From Bog-756 sp963699085 (lineage in GTDB: Bacteria; Actinomycetota; Acidimicrobiia; Acidimicrobiales; RAAP-2): DNA of 64,000 bases. Of the stretch, positions 39,309 through 47,637 are shown in pieces (position 1 is the stretch's first letter; every line of letters begins with the position of its first letter). Location of the stretch: positions 1,798,001-1,862,000 of the forward strand of contig CAVOTH010000004.1 in the NCBI GenBank assembly GCA_963699085.1, given 5' to 3'. The position numbers and the translations under genes are program-made. The notes below the pieces were generated by a model. The model was not told where the DNA came from and searched no databases. It worked only from the letters and a program-made list of their open reading frames with translations.

Positions 39309-41288
39309 TTGGACACATCGCAGGTACACCGAACCGACGATCAGGTCGACCAATCCGTCGAGGTGGTCCCGGACGTCGCAGGCAGCGCACCGGCACCCGA
39401 GGCCCAGCAGGCCTCGCTGGGCGCGCTGAAGAGCAACAACGTCGCCACCATGTCATCCACCGACGTGGGGAGACACCGCGATCGGTTCCGGTCGGGCCGG
39501 CTGCAACGCCTGGCGCTGTTCCTCGGCCTCATCCTCATCCTCGTGGTCCTTCGGGATCTCCTGGCACCGGGGCTGTCGCTGCCGTCGCCGTCGATCCCCC
39601 CGTCGCTGCGACCCTTCCTACCCGCCTTCTGTCTCATCATCCTGCTCTCGTGCGTCATGATCGTGCCGTTGCTGGGGGCCGGTCGCTCGCCACACATCCT
39701 GTACCGTCCCGACGAGCTGACCATGACCTTCGACGACGTGCGCGGCTCGGACGGGCTGGTCGAGGAGATCACCAAGACACTCAACCTGTTCCTGGCCTAC
39801 CGGACCTTCAACGAGCAGATGGGTGGCACGCCCCGCAAGGCGATCCTCTTCGAAGGCCCTCCGGGGACCGGCAAGACCTACATGGCCAAGGCCATGGCGT
39901 CCGAGGCAGGGGTCCCCTTCCTGTTCGTGTCGTCATCGGCCTTCCAGTCGATGTTCTACGGACAGACCAACCGCAAGATCCGCGCCTACTTCAAAGAACT
40001 GAGGCGTCAGGCCCGCCGGGCGGGTGGCGCCATCGGGTTCATCGAGGAGCTCGACGCCATCGGTGGAAAGCGCGGCTCGAGCACGACCCAGGGTGAGGGT
40101 GTCCCCGGGGTCGTGAACGAGTTGCTCATCCAGCTCCAATCGTTCGAGCAGACACCCCGGTCGATGCGCATGAAGGCCAAGATCATCGAGTCGGTCAATG
40201 CATGGTTGCCCCAAGGTCTCCGGCTCAGCAAGCCGGTCCACACCCCGGCGAACATCCTGGTGATCGGAGCCACCAACCGCGCCGACGACCTCGACCCCGC
40301 CCTGGTGCGACCGGGGCGCTTCGATCGCAATATCTACTTCGGTCTGCCGGGCCGGGCCGGGCGCAAGGACATCTTCGACTACTACCTCGGCAAGAAGGCC
40401 CACGAACCGGAACTGGATCTCCCTGTACGGCGCGAGACCCTGGCCGCGATGACGGCGGGCTACTCCCCGGTGATGATCGAGCACATCCTCGACGAGGCGC
40501 TGGTATGGGCACTGCGTCGCGGGGCCCACCGGTTGTCCTGGGAGGACATCCAGCAGGCCAAGATGACCGAGGAGATCGGGCTGGCCCAGCCGGTCGAGTA
40601 CACCGAGGCCGAACGCCGGACCATCGCCACCCACGAGGCCGGGCACGCCACCGTGGCCTGGCTGGTCGGCAAGAGCCGCAAGCTCGAGGTCCTCACCATC
40701 GTCAAGCGCAAGGACGCCCTCGGGCTGTTGATGCACTCCGAGACCGAGGAGCGCTTCACCAATACCCGCAGCGAGGTGCGGGCCATGATCGACATCGCCT
40801 TCGGGGGGATGGTGGCCGAGGAGATCTTCTTCGGCGAGAGCTCGACCGGGGTGGCCGGTGATCTCCAGGCCGCGACCACCAACGCCTGTCAGATGATCGG
40901 CCTGCTCGGCATGGGTGAGTCACTCATATCGGTGGCGGCTATCGAGTCGATGGGGGGCGGTCTGGTCGGCAAGGTCCTGGCCGACGACTCCCGTAGGGCC
41001 GAGGTCGAGGCGTTGTTGGCCAACTCCAAGGCGTCGGTGACCAGCATGCTGGAGGAGCACCGTCAGGTGGTCGAGGACCTCCGCGACGCGCTGCTGGTAC
41101 GACACGAGTTGATCGGTGACGAGATCCTGGACGTCATCCGACGGTCCCAGTCCAATCCGGACATCTTGCCGGTGAACCTGCGCGACACCCCGCGGCGTCC
41201 CGACGGAAACCCGGTCGGGCGTCGGGCCGACCACACCGCCGGCGGGGTCGGTGTCGACAACCTGGTCGACGACGTCGGGGTCGACTGA
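39309..41288 (+). CDS. FtsH-like AAA zinc metalloprotease with altered Walker B
   Basis: A 659-aa membrane protease. Two membrane helices (about 66-85 and 103-122) are separated by only some 20 residues, much shorter than the FtsH periplasmic domain. Walker A is GPPGTGKT (183-190); the Walker B region reads AIGFIEELDAIG, so the usual Asp of IDE is Glu (E246). The second region of homology TNRADDLDPALVRPGRFDRN and the zinc motif HEAGH (442-446) with the Asp in GDLQAAT (518) are intact. The start is TTG with a GGGGGA site. It would extract and degrade membrane or cytosolic proteins. Confidence 0.88.
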   Translation: MDTSQVHRTDDQVDQSVEVVPDVAGSAPAPEAQQASLGALKSNNVATMSSTDVGRHRDRFRSGRLQRLALFLGLILILVVLRDLLAPGLSLPSPSIPPSLRPFLPAFCLIILLSCVMIVPLLGAGRSPHILYRPDELTMTFDDVRGSDGLVEEITKTLNLFLAYRTFNEQMGGTPRKAILFEGPPGTGKTYMAKAMASEAGVPFLFVSSSAFQSMFYGQTNRKIRAYFKELRRQARRAGGAIGFIEELDAIGGKRGSSTTQGEGVPGVVNELLIQLQSFEQTPRSMRMKAKIIESVNAWLPQGLRLSKPVHTPANILVIGATNRADDLDPALVRPGRFDRNIYFGLPGRAGRKDIFDYYLGKKAHEPELDLPVRRETLAAMTAGYSPVMIEHILDEALVWALRRGAHRLSWEDIQQAKMTEEIGLAQPVEYTEAERRTIATHEAGHATVAWLVGKSRKLEVLTIVKRKDALGLLMHSETEERFTNTRSEVRAMIDIAFGGMVAEEIFFGESSTGVAGDLQAATTNACQMIGLLGMGESLISVAAIESMGGGLVGKVLADDSRRAEVEALLANSKASVTSMLEEHRQVVEDLRDALLVRHELIGDEILDVIRRSQSNPDILPVNLRDTPRRPDGNPVGRRADHTAGGVGVDNLVDDVGVD

Positions 41289-41329
41289 TCACCGGCGAAC
41301 GGTTTCATCCCCATCGCGGCCGGCGGGAG

Positions 41330-41570
41330 CCAGTGGGTACCAGAGGGTGCTCCAGTCGCCCTTCTCCATCCTCCCGCTCGGATCCCCGTCCGACTGACCT
41401 GGCACACGGACCGGGACCGTGTCGTTCCCTATCCGTTGGTCGAACCCTGATCTGCGCCAGTACCGGGCCAGGGCCGGCTTCCAGTCCGGGCCCATCACGC
41501 CCCCTTACGAGTAGCCGGGACGGATTGGCAGACGGGCGGATGACCCGGCGATAGCCATCCACGGGCGGAC
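41330..41570 (-). pseudogene. Decayed 3' copy of the PemK-like gene at 47638
   Basis: Minus-strand DNA aligns base for base with the last ~240 bp of the gene at 47638-48705 (IRPGYS, DWK, RYWR(K/R)SGFDQ, VRVP, GDWSTLW against its GGVKSRDWK...DDWNALW). In this copy a TAA interrupts the frame after IRPGYS where the intact gene has CAG, and the stop is lost so the frame runs on. Homology ends near 41570 on the 5' side. Confidence 0.75.
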
Positions 41571-41714
41571 ATGGTTGAGGACGCCAAGACCCGTCAACGT
41601 GCCTCCCACGGGCGACCTCCGGTCGAGCTTGACCGGCCCTGTCGCTGCAGGTCGAGCGCCTGGGGCAAGTCAAGGTGCCTCACAACGCCGGTATTGTGGC
41701 TACTGTCAGGCGGT

Positions 41715-42188
41715 GTGAGCGCAGGGCACCAACACACGGTTCGCATTGCTGGTGCTGACGACACTGAATCGGCTGCTCGACTCCTTCACGATTTCAATGT
41801 CGAATTCAACGAACCAACTCCCACAGCTCTGGCCTTGGCCGAGCGTATTCGTCTTCTACTAAATGATGGCGACACGCTGGTGTTGCTTGCGGGTGATGGG
41901 CCCGATGGCATTGCGGTCCTAAGGTTCCGCAGGTCGATTTGGAGCAGGGGCTATGAGTGCTACCTCGCCGAGCTGTTCGTTCCTGGTCAGTTTCGCCGCC
42001 TGGGGATCGGGAGGGCACTTATGGATGCAGCCATGAGCGAGGCTCGTAAGCGAGGAGCCGACACGATGAACATCGAAGTTGACGAACCTGACACCGGGGC
42101 CCGTCGGCTTTACGAGAGTTTTGGATTTTCGAACCGGATAGGTGGGTCTGACGGCCCCGTGATGTACGTCTACGAACGGGACCTATAG
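41715..42188 (+). CDS. GNAT family acetyltransferase
   Basis: A 157-aa GNAT protein. The acetyl-CoA motif is VPGQFRRLGIGRALMDAAM, followed by DTGARRLYESFGF. The start is a GTG (VSAGHQH), preceded by AGGCG. It is lower in GC than the flanking genes and lies in the accessory block, suggesting transfer. The substrate is unknown. Confidence 0.8.
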   Translation: MSAGHQHTVRIAGADDTESAARLLHDFNVEFNEPTPTALALAERIRLLLNDGDTLVLLAGDGPDGIAVLRFRRSIWSRGYECYLAELFVPGQFRRLGIGRALMDAAMSEARKRGADTMNIEVDEPDTGARRLYESFGFSNRIGGSDGPVMYVYERDL

Positions 42189-42303
42189 ACGCCTCCTCGT
42201 CCATCTCTGGACGGATTTCGGTGCCCCCGATCACCGGATATGCCTACCTACACGGCAGTTGCGCCGTGGAGTGAATCCGAAGGTCCTGTCCTGATCGGCC
42301 ATT

Positions 42304-42888
42304 ATGGGCGCTATGCCCAGGAAGCCACCAGCCGGCCTCGTTGTTGCTCCGGGAGCTAGCGCAGGACGCGAGCAGTCCGGGTTGCTCGCCATCGACCAAG
42401 CATTAACAGCCAAGGGCATCACTGTGGAGCGGGTCGAGTTTCCTTCGCAGGCCGCCGGAAAGCGGCGCACCGACCCACGGGCTGTGTGCATCGCCACCGT
42501 GCGCCACGCGGCTGAGGCCCTGGCCTCACGGCTAGGTGTCTCGACGGGCCGAATCGCCGTCGGCGGCCGATCCTTCGGTGGTCGCATGTCCTCAATGGCC
42601 GTCGCCGAAGGGCTCAGGGGTCGAGCACTGGTCTTGGTGAGTTATCCCCTGCATCCGCCGGGGAAACCCGATCAGCTCCGGACCTCCCACTTTCCCGACT
42701 TGCAGGTGCCCTGCCTGTTCGTTTCGGGCCGTCGCGACGCGTTCGCCACGCCAACCGAACTGGAGCGGGAGACTGCCGCCATTCCGGGCGCGGTCACCTT
42801 GGTCTTCGTAGATGGGGATCACGGCATGCGCAAGAGCGAGGATGAGGCGGCAGCGATCGTGGCCGAGTGGCTCAGTGGGCTTCGCTGA
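42304..42888 (+). CDS. Alpha/beta hydrolase, KANL3/Tex30-like
   Basis: A 194-aa hydrolase. The nucleophile elbow GGRSFGGRM supplies the Ser, VSGRRDAF the Asp and DGDHGM the His. The SYPLHPPGKP and RTSHFPDL segments are typical of the KANL3/TEX30 small hydrolase family. The natural substrate is unknown. An ATG four codons in (MPRKPP) is an alternative start; neither has a clear ribosome site. Confidence 0.8.
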   Translation: MGAMPRKPPAGLVVAPGASAGREQSGLLAIDQALTAKGITVERVEFPSQAAGKRRTDPRAVCIATVRHAAEALASRLGVSTGRIAVGGRSFGGRMSSMAVAEGLRGRALVLVSYPLHPPGKPDQLRTSHFPDLQVPCLFVSGRRDAFATPTELERETAAIPGAVTLVFVDGDHGMRKSEDEAAAIVAEWLSGLR

Positions 42889-43125
42889 TCGGAGCGTGAT
42901 GATAAGTGGCGAGCCACTCGCGGCAAGGACCGGACAGGAAGCTCTTCGGAGTAAAGCCCATCAGCCGGAGCCGACGGCTGGCACTTAGCGAGCTACCCCG
43001 TCCGGATCTCTAAACGCTACGAACTAGCCGCGGCGTCTGCCAAAACGGATCCCATGCTCACGGCGACGCAGAATTCAGGCCGGCGCCAAGTGGTGCGTGG
43101 TTGATCGAGGGGGTTTGCTCTTCCT

Positions 43126-43713
43126 TTAGGGTCCGGAACGCACGGTTCCGTCCGGCTGGACGAACCACAGTCCCACTCGACCTTGAAGCCCCATGTTGAA
43201 TGCCCGAGGGACGTAGGTTCGATAGAGCCCATGCACAGGGAATGCCTGGACAACAATCGCGTCGGGATTGGCCTTCTCGAGTCCAGGCCCGGTGAAGAGC
43301 GCATTGGAGAACCTGGCGAAGGCGACTGAGTTCCTCTGCTCTAGGTGCTCAGGATGATCCAAGTCGTCTGCGTACGGTTCGATGTCCGACCCGCCGGGGT
43401 GTCCGACTGCCTCCAGAAGCAGCCGCGTCCCGTCGCGTTCGGCCTCTGCATCGTAAATCGGCTCACCGGCGAGTTGGAGCTGGGAAGGGAGCCAGAAATC
43501 TCTCCGAATCGCGTCTCCCGCCCACTGCACGTTCCATGCATGTTCCATCAGGTGGCACAGCGCAACCACAAGGACTTCGTGTTTGGAGAACCAGTTCTCG
43601 GCGAGCATCAAGCGGGGGTCATCAGACCCCACAGGAGCACCGAACTCCGTTCGGAGCTTCTTTGAGTACTGCAGAAGCCGGTCGGCATGGCGTTCTGGAT
43701 CGCTCAGGACCAC
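43126..43713 (-). CDS. Orphan protein of unknown function
   Basis: A 195-aa protein with a GTG start. It is soluble, acidic and Trp/His-containing (FSKHEVLVVALCHLMEHAWNVQWAG) with a conserved-looking C-terminus (GLYRTYVPRAFNMGLQG). I recognise no family. It sits alone in the AT-richer accessory block, between remnants, consistent with acquisition. It could be enzymatic, but nothing shows this. Confidence 0.5.
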   Translation of the reverse strand: MVLSDPERHADRLLQYSKKLRTEFGAPVGSDDPRLMLAENWFSKHEVLVVALCHLMEHAWNVQWAGDAIRRDFWLPSQLQLAGEPIYDAEAERDGTRLLLEAVGHPGGSDIEPYADDLDHPEHLEQRNSVAFARFSNALFTGPGLEKANPDAIVVQAFPVHGLYRTYVPRAFNMGLQGRVGLWFVQPDGTVRSGP

Positions 43714-43807
43714 ATGTTATGCCGCTACTGCGTCGCGTCAACGATTGCGCTAGCACGGGAGCGTGCGCACCTAGGGCTGGCCGACCTGGGTAACGGTGCG
43801 CATTGAT

Positions 43808-44060
43808 TCACTGACCGGCAAGTGCGGACACGATGGGCCCCAGCGTCTCCCAGGCGTCAGACTCGATCGACCACTATGAGATCCCGTCGTCCTCACGTCG
43901 CCACCCCAGTTCCTCGGCCATCTCGTCGAGCGTCCCCGCCAGTGCCACCGGGACGTGCAGGGCTGCTGCGCCGTCGGTGACGATTGCGAAGCCGATGAGT
44001 GCATTCAACTCGAGATCGTCGAAGTGGTCACCCGCCGCCTCTTTCACCCGGGAACTACGT
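43808..44060 (-). pseudogene. Remnant of a TIGR03621-type F420-dependent LLM oxidoreductase
   Basis: The minus strand reads EAAGDHFDDLELNALIGFAIVTD, then an apparent internal deletion, then LAGTLDEMAEELGWRREDDGIS, an in-frame TAG, then ESDAWETLGPIVSALAGQ and a stop. These match the C-terminus of the TIGR03621 luciferase-like F420 family (GDRFDDLELN; RREDDGISY; VVARLAG). The N-terminal two thirds are missing and no intact parent is in the window. Confidence 0.65.
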
Positions 44061-44194
44061 GATCACGTCCGACCCTGCCATCCTTTCTCCCATGTCGGTA
44101 GCCTTAATTCCTGGCCAAGATCTGAAGGTCACATTGTCACCTTGTTCCTGATCACCGTTCGGACAGGTTTTGTTCGCGCGGAAGGAACTGTGAC

Positions 44195-45031
44195 TCAAAT
44201 CGGAACGCAGAAGTAGTCCTCCGTCGACGACCGCCTGAAGCCCAAGGATGTATAGAGGCCGAGTGCTCGGTCGTTGTCGACTTCAACCTCAAGATGTACG
44301 CGCTTCACGCCAGCCTCGTTCGCTTGACTGCAGACTCTGCGAAGGAGACCCCTTCCAATGCCCCTCCCCTTGTGCGAGGGTTGAACCGCGAAACCGTAAA
44401 TGCCCCACTCTTGTTGGGATTTGTGGACCCGCAAGGTCGCAACAACTGTTCCGTCACACTCCGCCACGAGCGTCGGCTCCTGTGGAGATTCAGGGTCCGG
44501 TGGACGCCACGGGTGACCGAAGGCTTCGGTGAGGATGCGGGCGACGTCTGAAATGTCGTCGCTCCGTGCCGTCCTCACGTTGAGGGACGTATCCGACGGG
44601 CCGTTAGCCACCTCTCCATAGAGGTCCAGAGCGTGCTCAGAGTGGTCAAAGACACCGCCATTCGCCTCGGCCAAGAATCTCCCGCCGACCGACGTCCGTG
44701 GTATGACGAGCAGCAGCTTGTCGTGGTCTCTCTCTCGGCACAAAACGATTACCTCGTCGAGCAGGCTGGACCCAATTCCCCTCCGACGGAAGTCCGGATG
44801 CACCATTCCCGCAGCCTCAACGGCGGTTGCGCCGAACGTGTAGAGGCCAATGAAGCCGACCAGCTTTCCTTGCTCCCACCAGAGGAGGTCGTTCACCTCG
44901 TCGCCCGAGCGGGATCTGAGAGTGCTCCATTCCAGTTTGAGCCGCCCGCCGTCGGCGGCGACTGTATCGACCTCCAACTCCGCCAGAGCCTCGAGGGTCT
45001 CAGGAGAGAGCCCTTGGGCAGGTTCGAGCAT
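44195..45031 (-). CDS. Protein with two GNAT acetyltransferase domains
   Basis: About 278 aa with an N-terminal GNAT-like domain (AGMVHPDFRRRGIGSSLLDEV) and a C-terminal one (VQPSHKGRGIGRGLLRRV). Such tandem GNATs resemble mycothiol synthase in layout, but the key residues were not checked, so that is only a possibility. The ATG at MLEPAQGL is preferred to a GTG 15 codons upstream because related proteins begin there. It lies in the accessory block. Confidence 0.78.
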   Translation of the reverse strand: MLEPAQGLSPETLEALAELEVDTVAADGGRLKLEWSTLRSRSGDEVNDLLWWEQGKLVGFIGLYTFGATAVEAAGMVHPDFRRRGIGSSLLDEVIVLCRERDHDKLLLVIPRTSVGGRFLAEANGGVFDHSEHALDLYGEVANGPSDTSLNVRTARSDDISDVARILTEAFGHPWRPPDPESPQEPTLVAECDGTVVATLRVHKSQQEWGIYGFAVQPSHKGRGIGRGLLRRVCSQANEAGVKRVHLEVEVDNDRALGLYTSLGFRRSSTEDYFCVPI

Positions 45032-45159
45032 GCTCAACGATACCGGTGTTGCACGGCCGAACTGGCCGCCACTCACGGGAGTGTTTCGCAGCTAGTGAGG
45101 CCCGGATCTGCCAGAGGCCGCCTCCGACCTGATCGGTGCGGGCGCACCCGAACACCGGA

Positions 45160-45290
45160 TCAGCGGCTCATCCAGCGACCCTTGCGAGCGAGCCGCACAC
45201 TCAGCTCGATCATCAGCACTCCTAACTGGCCAAATGCCAGACCGACTGCTGGATACTTGCTCGTGCCGATGACCGGCAGTGGAGGTTCAG
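45160..45290 (-). pseudogene. Possible C-terminal fragment of a membrane protein
   Basis: The minus strand is open and encodes a hydrophobic helix (AVGLAFGQLGVLMI) with a basic tail ending ARKGRWMSR and a stop. There is no start codon or ribosome site within it, so it looks like the tail of a lost gene rather than an intact one. It could be chance. Confidence 0.25.
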
Positions 45291-46209
45291 GTCCGCACTG
45301 CGAGCGTATCGAGCATCTCGGCGAAGTGGTCGAAGAAGCCGAAATGCCCCTCGCCAGCCCGGAGCGTCAGCTCTGAGGTCGGGAAGTGCTCGTGCAGCCA
45401 CCGGCCGAGGGCTGGTCTGGCGGGACCGTGGTCCTCTTCGCCATACCAGAGGTTGACCGGACAGGAGATTGCCGCCAGTTCGATGTCCCAATGGCCGATC
45501 CAGGCCACGTTGTCCCAGCCGCAGCCGGCGGCGCCGTTCCGAAGACCTTCGCGCAGCGAGGCATTGAAGAGTGGCCCAAAGGACGGGTCGGCCAGGATCT
45601 CCTTGTCCCGCCGGCTGAAAGGAGGTTCGAACCCGCCCTCGCCGTCACCCTGGTCCCCGGAGTCGCTTGTGCCCTCGGACTCGTCGGCGTCGTCAGCAAA
45701 GATGTCCCCGATCATTGGCTCGAACGACTCGGCGAACATGGCAGCTGCGGCCGCGGGATCGCCCGGCAGGAGGGCGTGCGCCGCTCTGTCGGCGACGTCG
45801 ATCAGGTCGTCGGACCCGGGGACCTCCATGATAGGGCCAACCCCCGAGGCCACGCCGACAGCTGTGACCCGGTCCGGCGCAACCGCCGTTGTGGCTGCGA
45901 GAATGGGCCGCCGCCGGACATGCCGAATGTGGCGAAGCGGGTGATGCCGAGCTCGTCGGCGATCTGACAGGCGACCTCGCCAACGGCGGTAAGGCCGAAC
46001 GGAGAAATGCTCAAGCCTCCGTAGCCCGGGCGGTCGAAGGTCACCAGCCGCACATGATGCTCAGCGGCCTTGTTCTCGCCCCAGACGATGTCGAGACGGG
46101 AACCCGGCGTGCCGTGGAAGTAGATGATCGGGCTCCCATCGAGATCACCGGACTCACGGACCCGGAGCACGCGGTCACCGATCCGCACGTCGCGTTCGCT
46201 GGTCGCCAT
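45287..46209 (-). CDS. Alpha/beta hydrolase (apparent -1 frameshift near 45900)
   Basis: The N-terminal half (MATSERDVRI, oxyanion HGTPGSR, nucleophile GMSGGGP) is in one frame; the C-terminal half, from AATTAVAPDRVTAVGVASG, is in another. One missing base near 45900 rejoins them, giving 307 aa with Asp in WYGEEDHG and His in GEGHFGF. The substrate is unknown. The start is the ATG at MATSER; an ATG 13 codons upstream also exists. Confidence 0.8.
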
Positions 46210-46267
46210 GTTGCGAGTCTTCCCCCGAGAATTGGTGCGCAACTTCAAGCGAAGTCACGTGGTGAGG

Positions 46268-46795
46268 TTAAAACCTGAACCGAGTCAGTCCGCCCGGCTC
46301 GGTGCCCAGTACCACGGTCACGGAATGCGCCTTGATACGGAATACATTCCACGGTGGTGGTCCCTGTGAGGGAGCGTTGAACGGGGCGGTAATGCCGGTC
46401 CCGGTCGCATCCAGTTCGGCGGGCCACCCCTGGTCCGCCCAGGCCTTGGCGAGGCGCGTCAGTGTGGCTGGGTCGGTTTCCGGCTCTGCCTCGCCTTCGG
46501 CGACGACATCTGCATCAAGAATCGACACTGCCAGGGAGCAGCGCCGGTCACGGGCGACGTTGCGGCTCTTCCGGGTGCCCGATCCAGTCTGGAACCAGAA
46601 GCACCCGTCCAGCCAGAGCGCGCCGACAGCAGTAACGTGCGGGCTTCCGTCCACGTTCACCGTCGAGAGCCACGTCGTGCGAGCGTTGTGTGCATCGGGT
46701 GCTGGTGACGAACCGGCATCGAGCTTCTCGACGATGGTCGTCCAGTCCACCGGCGGCAGCCCGTCTGTCGCACCCAAGTTGATGACGTCCATCAT
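46268..46795 (-). CDS. Pyridoxamine 5'-phosphate oxidase-fold protein
   Basis: A 175-aa split-barrel flavin/F420-type protein. The fold is shown by TTWLSTVNVDGSPHVTAVGALWLDGCFWFQT and KSRNVARDRRCSLAVS. Members of this group bind FMN, F420 or haem, and the class here cannot be told. AAGGGAG lies just before the chosen ATG; a longer frame exists upstream without support. Confidence 0.8.
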   Translation of the reverse strand: MMDVINLGATDGLPPVDWTTIVEKLDAGSSPAPDAHNARTTWLSTVNVDGSPHVTAVGALWLDGCFWFQTGSGTRKSRNVARDRRCSLAVSILDADVVAEGEAEPETDPATLTRLAKAWADQGWPAELDATGTGITAPFNAPSQGPPPWNVFRIKAHSVTVVLGTEPGGLTRFRF

Positions 46796-46952
46796 GTCTC
46801 CCTTCTGGCAGTCCGGCGAGGCTTCTCGGAGTCGGCGCCTTCCATTGTGACGTGCGCCGGGCATCAATGTCATCGGTAGCAGAGGGGTGGTGGTCCCTAC
46901 GACATTGCCATTCCCGAGGGCCTATCACCGAACATCGGATCGGCGGGGCAAG

Positions 46953-47192
46953 ATGCGGCCGTACGATCAAGCCGTGAACCGTTGGAAGCCGAGCCGCCCG
47001 GTCCTCGTAGCATTGCTGGTCCTTCACGTCGTTGTGACGGCGGCGACCCTACGGGATCTCCGTCACCGAAGCGAAGCCCAGATTCGTGGACCACGTTGGT
47101 TCTGGAGGGTGTTCACTCCGTTGCAGATAGGGAACTCAGCGGTCTACTGGCTTGTGGGCCGAAAGTCCACACCCAGAGCGGACGAAGTTTAG
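46953..47192 (+). CDS. Small membrane protein, PLDc_N-like
   Basis: A 79-aa protein with two hydrophobic segments (LVALLVLHVVVTA and IGNSAVYWLVG) resembling the PLDc_N small membrane domain (RDLRHR...IRGPRWFWRVF...GRK). The ATG at MRPYDQ follows GGGG; a GTG seven codons in is also possible. The function is unknown. Confidence 0.5.
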   Translation: MRPYDQAVNRWKPSRPVLVALLVLHVVVTAATLRDLRHRSEAQIRGPRWFWRVFTPLQIGNSAVYWLVGRKSTPRADEV

Positions 47193-47231
47193 GAGACCGC
47201 CCCACATCGCCGGGGATGTGATCCAGTCGAG

Positions 47232-47480
47232 TCAGTCAGTCGATACAGCAGGTTCATCAGCGGCTGGCGAGCTGGGAGAGCGCAGGAGCAAGACGCCGAA
47301 ACCGACCCAGACGACTGTGAGTGCGAGCCAGATCACCAGACGCACCCACGGATGCAAACCTGATCCAGTGATGTCGGCCGGATTGATCGGCTGAGAAAGC
47401 GGTGCGTACGCGACCCGGCCAAAGTTGGGTCCCGGTCCATCGATTGTCGTGGTCCACAATCCCAGGAAGTACAGAGCCAC
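47232..47480 (-). CDS. Small membrane protein, unknown
   Basis: An 82-aa protein with a C-terminal membrane helix (LVIWLALTVVWVGFGVLLL) and a preceding AYAPLSQP motif. The start is a GTG without a good ribosome site, so the real N-terminus may differ. No functional inference can be made. Confidence 0.4.
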   Translation of the reverse strand: MALYFLGLWTTTIDGPGPNFGRVAYAPLSQPINPADITGSGLHPWVRLVIWLALTVVWVGFGVLLLRSPSSPAADEPAVSTD

Positions 47481-47637
47481 TCCGGAAGGACAGGTCGAAT
47501 ACTGAACTCTGCCGTAGAGGGAAGAGAGATCGTCACTCTCCGGCGCTAGCTAGCGGGGCGCCGACAGGGACGTCGAAGAGCGATTCGATCGTCATGCGTT
47601 CCCAGGACCACCGCCTTAGGCGAGCGGAGGCTACGAA

